A program made the position numbers and the translations under genes. A stretch of 64,000 bases of DNA from Euonymus europaeus (lineage: Eukaryota > Streptophyta > Magnoliopsida > Celastrales > Celastraceae), in assembly GCA_963580455.1 (NCBI GenBank), contig OY756967.1:17344022-17408021 (forward strand), written 5' to 3'. The notes below the pieces were generated by a model. That model had not been told where the DNA came from, made no database searches, and saw nothing but the letters and a program-made list of their open reading frames with translations. Shown piece after piece: positions 23,086 to 33,419 of this stretch (position 1 is the first letter of the stretch; every line of letters starts with the position of its first letter).

Positions 23086-23588
23086 GGAACTTTAAAACAA
23101 AAAACCCTAACTTTGTTTCTTTCTCTCTTCCACTTGCAGTTGCGATAGATAGAGCCTCTCCTCCCTTATGCTTTCTGTCTCTCACACCTGCGAATGCTTC
23201 CATTGTCGTTGAATTTCTTCCTCTCTTCTCACCGTGACTGAAGTTCTGCTCCACCTGCCTGCACAGTGGTCACCGTGACATTACTACGGTCATCGAAACT
23301 CCTCCAGTCTCATACATCTTGTTTTTTCTAGATTTGGAATTGCAGAATAACTGTTTTAACATTGTCAAATTCTGCAATAATCTTTGTGCGCTTTTTATTG
23401 TTAAATATAGGTAACAGAGCTGTTAGATTCAGTTTTGCTGTCTAAATGATGGAGGTTGTTTGTGTTTTCTGATATTTTACCATGACATAGTTGTGAGCAC
23501 TAATAGTGACCTTCCTGTATATGTATGAATTTGTTAGTTATATCGACATTTTTTTTGATACTTATAAATAATTTTTGATTGCTCGTAG

Positions 23589-24029
23589 GAGACATATGAG
23601 ACTATGCGGCAGTCGCAGTCGCAGCCCGAGTTAGGGTCCTCTTCAGCTCACCATGTTGACGAGGTGGCTCTTTATTACGAGGCAGTCGGCGGGGCCAAGA
23701 GGAACTTGGTCTACGGTATGGGGTCGCAGGCCTCTGCATTCTATCCATCGACTAGCGCCTCGTTCTGCTCTTGTACTCCGACATCCGACTCGCACTATCA
23801 GCGGTTGCTTAATGAGCAGATAGGACAGCTACGAGTGGAGATGGAGCAGTAGATGGAGCAGATGCGGAGGCAGCAGGCCCAGGAGCAGGAGCAGGCCCAG
23901 ATGCAGATGAGAGCGGAGATGCAGGAGCAGATGAGAGCAAAGATGCAGGCGCAGATTAGGGCAATACTCGGTCAGACTGGACAGGATCTCCCTCCATTGC
24001 CACCAGAGGATCCTTCTGGCGATTTGTAG
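23589..24029 (+). pseudogene. CACTA Transposase_24-like last exon, interrupted by a stop
   Basis: An AG acceptor (23587-23588) precedes an in-frame exon beginning ETYETMRQSQSQPE. It contains LYYEAVGGAKRNLVYGMGSQ, a block typical of the C-terminus of Transposase_24 (PF03004) ORFs in plant CACTA elements. A TAG at 23850-23852 interrupts; the same frame continues with a Met/Gln/Glu-rich heptad-like coiled coil (MEQMRRQQAQEQEQAQMQMR) and a proline-rich end to TAG at 24027. Upstream exons are not present. In this family the protein binds subterminal motifs. Confidence 0.75.
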
Positions 24030-24194
24030 ATTATTTTTAAGAAACAATTGTGTTTGTATACTGTATTATATATTAATTTCGATAAATTTGAATATTTAGA
24101 CTTATTGAGAATTTTGAGATAATATTGTGTTTTTTATGTAATTTACAGGGTTTTTAAATTTTTTAATAAATTAATTTTCGAAAATTATTATTAA

Positions 24195-24690
24195 AATTAT
24201 CGACGGATTATCGACGACATATTTAATTTTAATTTTCCTAATAATTAATTTCCGACGGATTACCTACGGAATAATATTTAATTTTAATATTTGCCTTAAT
24301 TAATTGCCGACGGATTACCGACAGAATAATATTTAATTGTTATTTTCGTCTTAATTATTTACCGACGGATTACCGACCGAAAAATATTTAAATTTAATTT
24401 TCTTTTTAATTATTTACCGACGAAAAAAGTTTTTTTAATTTTTGATTTAATTAATTATTGGCACAGTCGAAGCTATTACCGACGTAAAATCCGTCGGTAA
24501 TTACCGAAAAAGACTAGCCGTCGGTAAATCGGTCAGTAATTTACTGACGAAAACGTTTTCGTCGGTAATATGGTTACCTACCAGGTTTTCACCGACATAT
24601 AAAAATTGGTCGGTAATCGGTCGGTAAAATAATTACCGACGAAATACTCTTATTTACCGACGGAATATTCCGTCGGTAATTAGCGGTTTT
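24195..24690. repeat. CACTA right subterminal repeat field
   Basis: Dense ACCGACGG/CCGTCGGTAA units, separated by AT-rich ATTTAATT spacers, run up to the right terminal inverted repeat. Confidence 0.85.
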
Positions 24691-24742
24691 CTTGTAGTGA
24701 AAGAAGCTCTCTAGTAGGACTTTGAAAGAATAAAAAATAATA

Positions 24743-25065
24743 TATATCCCATGAGATCTCATATTTTATTTCATTGTATTATTCCAATAAAATAATATAT
24801 TTTATTACAATGGACCAATGTATTTCATTGTAATAGTACACATTCCACTGTAATAGAATGTGTTATTCCATTGTAATAATACAATGAAATATTTCATACG
24901 TTATTTCATTGTAGGATTACAATGGAATAACAGATTCTATTACAATGGAATAATATATTCCATTGTCATAGTATGCATTCCACTGTAATAGAATCTGTTA
25001 TTCCATTGCAATATTACAATGAAATAACTTATGGGATCCTATGGTATACAACCTCATGGGATATA
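24743..25065. mobile_element. AT-rich inverted-repeat element (MITE-like)
   Basis: The ends are exact inverted repeats, TATATCCCATGAG at 24743-24755 and CTCATGGGATATA at 25053-25065. The interior consists of repeated ATTCCATTGTAAT/ATTACAATGGAAT units in both orientations. Nothing is encoded. Superfamily is not assignable, since the flanking duplication is ambiguous. Confidence 0.65.
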
Positions 25066-25171
25066 AAATGACACTGACCACTATTGAAGAATTTCATAGC
25101 AAATATCCTACATTTCCATTGTCTGTTGAATTTCAACCTTGAGGACAAGGTTTGTGTGGAGAAGAGGGAAT
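25066..25171 (+). pseudogene. Gypsy-B polyprotein end and polypurine tract
   Basis: TIEEFHSKYPTFPLSVEFQP is followed by a GAGGACAAGGT box, the standard C-terminus of plant chromoviruses, and by the purine-rich GGAGAAGAGGGAA immediately before the LTR at 25172. Confidence 0.8.
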
Positions 25172-25475
25172 TGTAAGTATCAGAATCTAAACGCATCGTT
25201 TAGGAGTGTTATTAGTTGGTTTAAGTAAAACGTTGCGTCGTACTCCTGTTGTTAAGTCGGTTTGGTTTAACTAAACTTGCCACGTGTACTATTTTGATTA
25301 GTTGTTGCTTAACAGAATTACTGAATTGGCCTTGTGTTATATAGGCCGCTGTAACTCTTTTGATATTCAGTTTTTGTGATGAATGAACTCGTAAGAGAAT
25401 TTCTCCAAATTCTCTCCTCCTTTCTTCTGTTTTTTCCATTTCTTGATACTTGGTCAAGGTTGAAGAAGCTTATCA
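25172..25475 (+). repeat. Gypsy-B 3' LTR
   Basis: A 304-bp LTR from TGTAAGTATC to CTTATCA. The right border is fixed by the TGACC target duplication at 25476-25480. Confidence 0.82.
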
Positions 25476-25480
25476 TGACC

Positions 25481-26146
25481 GGACAGGACCTACAATTACA
25501 AGCAAGCAAACCAATGTTGTTCTCGGTGGGAGATGACTGGAGAAGTCATTAATGGGTTCGCAAGCGGAGAAAAGACGACCGACAATTGTTGGTATCACCA
25601 GAGTTATCTTAGGCGAACAAGAGCCGCATAAGGTTCATATTAGATATTCATAAAGAGGCTGAGAGATGAATAGGCGTATGACTGATTTTCCAGGTCTTAA
25701 CGTCATCCAGCAACATTGTCAAATGGTAACGATTTGTATTCAATGGCGCTGTCACATAAATGGGTTGACTGATTGAAAGTTGAAAATCTGTTCAAGTTAC
25801 CAAAATGAAACAAATTCGAATTCGAATTTTAAGTTACCGAACTTTCGATAACTAAAATGAAAATTTCAAAATCTTTCTACGAACAAAAAGACAAAAGGTA
25901 ACCCTCAAAATAGCAATAACAGCGCATCAAAGCCCTACGGCATCATTATTACTAGATGAAATTACGAAGGCAGGTGTATTACAGCAAGTGAAATATGACA
26001 CCCTCTCTTGTTGCTCTACAATGGCACTATTTAACATAATTAGAAGGAAAACAACAATAATTTAACCATAGATCGCAAAAATTGAAGATGCCAATTCTCA
26101 CACTGATCCACTCTTGATTTCCATTACAACTTCCATACAGGAGCTT
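25481..26146. other. Intergenic region, 3' of the DUF8204-like gene
   Basis: No coding frame recognised. The part nearest 26146 is presumably the 3' UTR of the minus-strand gene. Confidence 0.4.
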
Positions 26147-29100
26147 TCATTTGGGTCGTCTAAACAACACATCATCCAGACCCTCCTTTATGTGGTTGCC
26201 CACTCTGTACGCATTTCTTGCCACTCCTGATGCAACCAGACCTGCGCTTCTTTTGAACCTGCAAATTTTAAAAAGCATTGACATTTAGGGCTTCTTCAAG
26301 AAGTAATCCAGGAAATGAAAAACAAACAGCAGATTAAGATTGATGCTGATTAGCCTTTATCTACGAAGTTCAATTCTTACCTACTTAAGTAGTCCTGCCC
26401 TGTGGAATGAGTTGTTGGCTTGTGCGTGCGAGATTCAGGAATAGTACCAACATCTACAAAGAAGCAAAACAAGTTACTAAAATTTATCATGGAGCAAATC
26501 TCCAATCAACGCTCCTCGACAAAGCCTCCCAAAAAAGTGTAATGTCTAGTCAGAATCTCCAATACATTGATGACACAAAGAAGATGAAAACTGACCAAAA
26601 AGGCTGTACCACAACTACATATAGCAGGGAAGTAGTGCATAATTTTCGTTTTGCAGAATCACATTAATCTAGCATGATTTATAATTTTATATGAATAATA
26701 ACTATAATCCATCAATATGTTAGCTAGGATTTCTGAGCCTACATTATTTGAGATTAAGACTTAGATGATGATGGCAATGAAAATCATTTGTAAATGATTT
26801 GATGTGGTATGGTTATACCTCTCGGTTACATGAGAAAATTCTGCTTCCAGATACTTAAAAAGATAATAATAGAAGTTTCCCAAACATAGCCTGGCTTGAC
26901 ATATACATGAATTTCCCTACATGGATAAAAAATAATACTAACAGGCCTCGTGCAGTCCCCCCCCAAAAAAAATTGATGTTACGGTCAAGCAATCAGTGTG
27001 GAGTTCCTACATGAGAATACGTAACACTATAACACAAAATTAGGTCATTTTTTCACAGGACTCACAAAAGATGAAGAGGATGTTGGATTGTTATAAGACG
27101 AAAATACAGCCTAGAATAAACATTTCAGTACCTCTAGTCCTATGAACGTGAGCAGGAACATGATCAGCTGTTGAAGGTCTTTTATCCAGCAATACCTGGA
27201 CCAAGAGCAAAGCATAAAAGAATAAGTAGCCTAAAACATATTTGCGTCATGTGAGACCACAGGTACTTACGTACTCCTACTGTCAAAACCTTTTAAGACA
27301 CTAACTGCCTTACAGAGCAAAATTATTATAAATTATAATCGACCACCAAAGCTTCTAAAATTGGCTAGAGAAAGTGGAACCTTAAGTTTTAAAGTTTTGG
27401 AGGAAGCTGATAAAGGCTTGCAAAATAGCAATGAGTCCATGTTGTTGCTCTAGGGCAAAAGATTTAAATTGGTAATTATTTAAGATAAAGAGGTGACTAA
27501 TACGAGCACATCATATTAGAAAACCATCACTCTGGAAACCAATGTTTTCCATGCCTCCATGGTCATGTATCTGGAAGACTAAAGCCCCTACAAAAGTGTG
27601 TTTCTTCTGCTGAGAGAGTGGGCAGTTGTATGGAGCAAAATCCTGATCTCATACAACTTGCAGAGAGAAGGTTTCAATATTGTCAACAACCACATCCTTT
27701 GCAAAGCTAATCTTGAGTCTATTGATCATCTTCTTCTTCACTGTCCTTGGGCTACTGATATCTGGAGTTTCTAGAGCAGTTGGCTTGAGGCTTCAGTTGG
27801 GTGCCTCTATGTTCTTTCAAAGCTGAATTAATAATATGGAGTAATCTATCAACCAATAAGACTAAGGGGAAGAATCTGTAGTTGGTCTTTATGGCTATTC
27901 TTAGGGGCTTATGGAAAGAAAGAAATTTAAGAACTTTTGATAATAGGGAACCGAGTGCCTAAGGATTACAATGGAGCATTAATGCATTATTTATTTATTT
28001 AATTTGTTATTTTCTTGCAAATTGTAATTCGAGTTAAAAAGAATCAATATCCAAAACTAACAGGATAAATGCAGGTAAAATTCGAAATTGAAAAATAAAT
28101 TAAAAATTTCACGACTCAAGTGGGCTAGAATAGAAAATCAGGAGATATGACCTCGAGACCAACACAGAAAGGTAATTCTGCAGGTCTATTCTTCTGATCG
28201 GCCAAAGGATCTTTATTTTCCAAGTATATTGAGTACCCAACACAAGCATACTTAAAGTCCTTAAGATTGCGGCCCTCTTTTGAAGCTTCCAACTCAGTTT
28301 CTCCCACAATATAGCTAGGTACTGTCATACACTTCAACTGTCAGCACATATCTTAAATGTTTTGAGGAATAAAAGGGTTAATGAGCTCATTGAGCTGAAA
28401 CAAATAGTAACTTAGATAACACTAATTGCATAAAATTGACAATACGGTGGTAAACAAATATGTTATTCTTTTATCAAAAGCATATATTAACTAACAATTT
28501 AATGCAGATTAGCAAATGACTAAATGAAAAGGCACAGCTCGCATCATGTAGCCAGACAAGGGAGTCTATATTAAGCCTAGTCATGATGCATATTTTTACT
28601 GTGAAATAAAGGTTGTATGTGGAACAGATAAAGAAAAGTTTAGTAAAGCTAGTGTTTGCCATTAGATGCAATTGGATGTAACTTGCAGGAGCTCGCCGAA
28701 ATGTTAGAACCAAAACATCATTTTGAGGGACTATCTGGGAAACATGGATTTAAAATAGTTCAGGAGACTTTGTGGTTGAATAATTTGTGCAAGCACAGGA
28801 AAATCTACAAAGTTATATGCACAAGGTGGCTTCATGAAAACCATAAATGGAAAGACAAATTATATAGGACTAAAAGTTATCAAGGTAACAAATTATCAGA
28901 TTTGCGACTGAATATATAAAGTTTTAGAGTTTTAACTAACTTTAAGTATAACCATGAGTATCACACTACATATGAGCTCCTCATGTAAACTTTACACAGG
29001 CAGATTCATACTTCACCATGTTAATTACAAGAATATCCCTTTGCTGAATATATGCAACAGGAATTTAAACTGAGTTTTTTAGAAATATAAAATTAGGGAT

Positions 29101-29690
29101 CAGAATTAAGCACCCGTATTGGAAGACATTTTCAATCAATTCCTCTACCCGAATCCCTGACAAGCATATCCTTCAATGAATGAGAAATAAAAATTGAAAC
29201 TTCCCATAAAATGATTCCTTTACACAACCCTCATCAATTTCCTATCATTAGACCACAGGAAATGCGTGAAAATTATTGACAAAATTAAGGGTAAAAACGA
29301 TACAGAACAGCGACAATTTCAATCGAAAAATTAAAAGAAACAAAAATCCGCATAGTGCACGCATATACATGTAATAAATACACACAGATACTTAGCGATA
29401 CCTTGGGGGATGGTTCTGGGTATGCCAACGCAGGTTGGATTCCGAGATTTGGATCTGAGAGCGGAAGAATAGTAGAGGCATCCCTTGCATGACTTTCCCC
29501 TGTATGCTATGCTCTGATTGTTATTATTTTCATTGGGGCCGCTAGTGTTCTCAATTTGAGGACCTCTACCTTCTTCTCTTTTATTCTCCTCCATCGAAGA
29601 ACCTTTGTTTCTCCTTTGCCAGACTCCGTCTATTCTGAGAGCGCTCCTGTTGATTCGCGTGAGAACCGCCTCATGTACATTCGACCCCAT
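26147..29690 (-). CDS. Conserved plant protein (DUF8204-like), five exons, apparently intact
   Basis: Minus-strand exons are 29402-29690, 28152-28321, 27132-27195, 26381-26453 and 26147-26258. All junctions are GT-AG and keep frame, giving 235 residues from the ATG at 29688-29690 to the TGA at 26147-26149. Exon 1 ends with the cysteine motif GKSCKGCLYYSSALRSKSRN and PTCVGIPR. Exon 2 carries EASKEGRNLKDFKYACVGYS and ELPFCVGLE. Exon 3 has RPSTADHVPAHVH. The last exon is AGLVASGVARNAYRVGNHIK with a basic end. The Cys pairs suggest metal binding or disulphides, but that is inference. This block pattern is strongly conserved in land plants; I place it in the family listed as DUF8204. Biochemical role unknown. 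Introns 1 and 2 are about 1 kb each, and intron 2 holds a LINE fragment. Confidence 0.88.
27560..27965 (+). pseudogene. LINE reverse-transcriptase C-terminal fragment (zf-RVT) in an intron
   Basis: The plus strand, antisense to the host gene, reads IWKTKAPTKVCFF, then LQREGFNIVNNHILCKAN and ESIDHLLLHCPWATDIWS. This is the zf-RVT zinc-binding region of plant LINEs. It ends in the WKERNLRTFDN motif. It lies entirely in intron 2 (27196-28151) and is 5'-truncated, as LINE insertions usually are. Confidence 0.82.
28322..29401 (-). other. Intron 1 of the DUF8204-like gene
   Basis: A 1,080-bp AT-rich intron. No element recognised inside it; short open frames at 28474-28919 have no family match that I know. 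Confidence 0.6.
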
Positions 29691-30090
29691 CAGACTACTT
29701 TTTTAATATAACATATTTTTGGTCAACCCAACAGGAGTCGTCAAAAATTTGGATTGAGTTAGTAAGGTAGGACATTTCCCAGGTGTTTTGATCTAAATTC
29801 GATTTTAAATTATATAAAATATTTATTTTTTGGTTTGAATTTTGGATAGATAAATTATGTCCAAAATTATTTTAATCCGGATTAAACAAATCGATCGTTC
29901 AAATTGGAAAGAATTTTGACACCCATTAAATGATATACGTTTCTCGGAGAAAATTTGATCATAATACTCTTTTAACATTCTTACTTATTTCCTTCGAAAG
30001 TGGAACTTAAATTCTATTTTGGCAAAATTGTTGGCTGACATAAAAATTGCTCTCATTCTTTCTTTCTTTTTCTTTTTTTTTTAAGAAACT
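29691..30090 (-). promoter_or_regulatory. Upstream (promoter/5' UTR) region of the DUF8204-like gene
   Basis: Intergenic sequence immediately 5' of the start codon. No defined TATA box or other element can be assigned with confidence. A pyrimidine tract (TTCTTTC...T9) lies at about 30055-30083 on the plus strand. Confidence 0.3.
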
Positions 30091-30094
30091 ACTT

Positions 30095-30399
30095 CATTGA
30101 ACACGAGCCGCTGCAATCAGCAGCTAAAATTTCAGATAAGAAGTATGGACCCATTCCAGACCAAAAAGAAGAATTACAGGATATTAATGCATATTTGGCA
30201 AAGGCATTTGCAGCCCGATTGCCATCTTGCTTTACATGACAACACTCCACAGAATCAAACAATGAGGCAACGTTTTAGCATTGTTTAGGCATAACCCAGT
30301 CACTGAGTGCCCCGAGGGAGGTCTAGGGTCTTGAAAAACACTGGTTGAAACTAGTGCACAACCTTAGCATCTCCATTGTGAGCCAATTTTATAACACTT
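30095..30399 (-). pseudogene. LINE-type RNase H (RVT_3) C-terminal fragment
   Basis: The minus strand reads CCHVKQDGNRAANAFAKYAL (about 30190-30250) and then SEILAADCSGS before a stop near 30095, the usual end of the plant RVT_3 domain. A preceding SSVIKLAHNGDAKVV segment runs to 30395, where Copia-3 is inserted; sequence beyond Copia-3 (38386 and up) seems to continue the same frame. Confidence 0.6.
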
Positions 30400-31010
30400 T
30401 CTTGGGAATTATTAAACAAATCACCACATGCTTTACTTAATTGAAATGATATAATATAGAAACATGTAAATAAATTACAATCAAACAAGCAAATACCAAA
30501 TATCAAATAGAGGTAGAATGATGAATATGAAGAATTGATGGAGTGAGGCACGGCAAAGCTGAATCTCCTTGAGGTGATTTACGTCCAGTCATGGATGTCT
30601 TAGCTCTCTTTGGACGAACACCTCCCAAGATATAGCACTCCTTCACCGTTTGTTAGAGACACTTATAAACAAACGATACTTACAAACCAAAACTAAACTA
30701 GTACTCTCAAAGATGTGAAATGAGATGGAAGCAAGAGAATAGAGATTTTAGTAAGAAAAATGGGAGCAAGATGAAGAGAATTTTTGGAGAGAATTTGCTT
30801 AAAATTCTATATTTTTCATTCAAGCTTTGGGAGAGCTCTATTTATAACTCAAGAGTTGGACCTACTTCCAACCACTTTAACCCCAAAATCATCCACTATC
30901 TCATAATCCCCTAACGCAAGCCACAAAATCATCCACTATCACATTATCTCCCTAAAATCAGCAATAATTTCCTCCATTATCTTTTGGTTGTTGAACATTC
31001 AAATCCAACA
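30400..31010 (-). repeat. Copia-3 3' LTR
   Basis: A 611-bp repeat starting TGTTGGATTTGAATG on the minus strand, with a TATAAAT box at 30840-30846. It is very similar to 37781-38380, with scattered substitutions and a few small indels. Confidence 0.88.
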
Positions 31011-31675
31011 ATCCCCCACATGAATGGAAATGGATGATATTTGAAACATGAAAGAAATCTGAGAGTACATTAAGAAAAATACTGCTTCGAGATAGGTAGC
31101 TTTTAACTTTGACCCTTCCCTAGTGAAAGTATATCGGACTTACTTAACTTATCAGTGGACTAACGCCTTGAACTACCAGTTGTTTATGTAAGCCCAGACA
31201 AGAAACCTCACACAACACTAATCCAGTTCATAATTGGTTTTCAGTTGTGTTCATTGTTTCGACCATGAACATCTTGGGTTGTGAGTGTTTTAGAAAATAT
31301 AGCCTTTTAAATATTTTCATAGAGTCGGCGTTACTCTTCACTCAGATAGGTGATTTCCTATCAAGAGTATTCTCTAATATTCCACTTGTCTATTTACAAG
31401 ATATAGGAATCATTAAAACATAGCTTAACTTCAATAAGGTTTTTAGCAGTACTCATTGCATCCAAGGAATAGGACGGAGTGAAACTCCTTACTGCTCACT
31501 TTTAAGTTATTCTTAACTTATGTTTTCCTATTGAACCTAGTCCATGGGATCTCCACTTGCTAGGTTAGGTTTCCATCAGGATAACTTATTGAGTTAAGGC
31601 TTTTAAGCCCATTCCCCTCAATGCGCAATCTGTCACCTCTCTACTCAAACATTAAATGGATCCGATAGGTTTTTT
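31011..31675 (-). other. Copia-3 3' untranslated region and polypurine tract
   Basis: Non-coding sequence between the RNase H stop and the 3' LTR. The purine tract GTGGGGGAT lies at its LTR edge. Confidence 0.65.
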
Positions 31676-33419
31676 TTAGACTTCACAAAAGTCTAAAGAA
31701 ATTATTCTAGTAGAGAGTAACTGTCTTACGGTATTATGTCTACGATGAATGTGTCTAGACTTACCGTTATACATCAAATTTTTTGCTCTAGCAATTATAG
31801 CTTGGTTATCACAATGAATGCAAATTGCAGGCACAAGCTTTGGCCATATTGGAATGTCCTCCAAAAAGTGACGAAGCCACTCTACTTCTTCATTGGCTTT
31901 ATCCAAAGCTATGAATTCTGATTTCATCATAGATCGTGCTATGCATGTTTGCTTTGAGGACTTCCATAAAATAGTCGTCCCTCCTAGAAGGAATACATAG
32001 TCACTTATAGATTTTGATTCCTCTGAATCTGTAATCCAATTAGCATCACTGTATCCTTCTAAAATAGTTGGGTACTTGCCATAGTTCAAACATTATTTTT
32101 TGTTTTGTTTAGGTACTCCAATACTCTCAATAGAGCTTTCTAATGCTCATGTCTAGGATTACTTGTGTATCTGCTTAATTTGCTAACAGAGTACGCAATA
32201 TCTAGCCTCGTGCAGTTCATTATGTATATTACACTGCCGATAATTTGAGAGTATTCCAATTGTTGAATACTGTTTCCAGTATTCTTCTGTAATACTAGGT
32301 GAGGAAGAAATTGACTATTTGCATCTTTGATGCCATGTTCTTTAAACCTTTCAATCACTTTCTCGATATAGTTTGATTGAGATAAAACTAGGCCTTCCGA
32401 TGTTCTGGAAATTTTAATACCTAGTATTACATCTGCTTCACCCATGTCTTTCATGTCAAAGTTCTTTGATAGCGTTTTCTTGGTTTTGTTGATGATCTCA
32501 ACATTTCGACCAAGAATTAACATATCATTGACATATAGATAAATGATTACATAATCATTGTTTACCTGTTTTGTGTAGACACATTTTTCACACTCGTTGA
32601 TTCGAAATCCATCTTGAATCACTACTTGGACAAATTTTTCATGCCATTGTTTTGGAGCTTGCTTTAGCCCATACAATGATTTGACAAGTTTACATACCTT
32701 ATGTGCTTGTCCTTTGACCTTGAACCCTTTGGGTTGTTCCATATATATCTCCTCATTGAGTTCGCCATTTAGGAATGCTATTTTACATCCATTTGGTGAA
32801 TCATCAAGTCATATAGCGAGGCTATAGCAATTAACATCCGCACGGATGTAATTCTCGTGACTGGTGAGTAAGTATCAAAGTAATCTAGACCTTCCTTTTG
32901 TCTAAACCCTTTGGCTACAAGCCTTGCTTTGTATTTATCTATTGATCCGTCAGCTTTAATCTTTTTTTTGAAGATCCATTTACATCCAATTGGCTTATTC
33001 CCGGGTGGGAGATCAACCAATTCCCAAGTATGATTACCTAGAATGGATTCTATTTCGCTGTTTATAGCTTTTTTCCATAATAGAGCATCCAGTGTTGACA
33101 TTGCTTCCTTGAATTTTTGTGGCTCCGTCTCTAACATATATGTTAGAAATTCAGGACCAAAGGACTTTGAGACTTTTGGTCTCTTGCTCCTTCTTGGTTC
33201 CTCAACCTCTTCTTCTCCATTTTGTTCTTTCTCAGAAATTGAATCTCTATTCCTTTTCTGAGAGGTTTTGCTTTGTTTGCAAGGAAATATTTTCTCAAAG
33301 AATTCTGCGTCTCTCATTTCCATGATTATATTTACATGGATATCATCTATCTTAGATTTGTATACCAAAAATCTGAATGCACTGCTAGTTTGAGCATATT
33401 CCAAAAATATGCAATCCAC
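31676..33419 (-). pseudogene. Copia-3 reverse transcriptase and RNase H
   Basis: Three open pieces follow one another: 32778-33419, 32140-32742 and 31676-32089. The first has NHTWELVDLPPGNKPIGCKW and KARLVAKGFRQKEGLDY. The second has SLYGLKQAPKQWHEKF; the catalytic box reads YVND (about 32530) where YVDD is expected. RNase H opens with [17 protein letters not shown] and ends [10 protein letters not shown] one-base loss near 32775 separates the first two pieces. Dead on two counts. Confidence 0.9.

Larger units (their letters stand above)
22644..24699 (+). mobile_element. CACTA (EnSpm) transposon, non-autonomous, 2,056 bp
   Basis: Terminal inverted repeats read CACTACAAGAAAAGCGCTGA at the left and, reverse-complemented, CACTACAAGAAAACCGCTAA at the right. 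A 3-bp target duplication AAA flanks it (22641-22643 and 24700-24702), as expected for CACTA elements. Both subterminal regions are packed with TACCGACGG / CCGTCGGTA units on both strands. The only coding part seen is one Transposase_24-type exon (23589-24029); the TNPD-like catalytic transposase is absent, so it would need help in trans. Confidence 0.95.
18536..25475 (+). mobile_element. Gypsy-B chromovirus with internally inverted gag-protease segment, carrying a CACTA element
   Basis: The outer ends are LTR sequences in the same orientation: a 133-bp 5' LTR remnant (18536-18668) and a 3' LTR (25172-25475). The 5-bp direct repeat TGACC flanks the whole unit exactly (18531-18535 and 25476-25480), showing one insertion event. 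Inside, gag, protease and the linker (18669-20327) lie on the minus strand, whereas RT, RNase H, integrase and tail lie on the plus strand. The 3' part of the 5' LTR, the primer site, the leader and the first part of RT are missing. Nested insertions are a CACTA element (22644-24699) and an AT-rich inverted-repeat element (24743-25065). Confidence 0.88.

Noticed and set aside
22670..24690. CRISPR-like array of short repeats
   Set aside because: TACCGACGG units occur in both orientations with irregular spacing inside CACTA ends; the sequence is plant nuclear DNA.
26957..26974. C9A9 run in the third intron of the DUF8204-like gene
   Set aside because: Simple homopolymer junction in an intron, with no sign of function.
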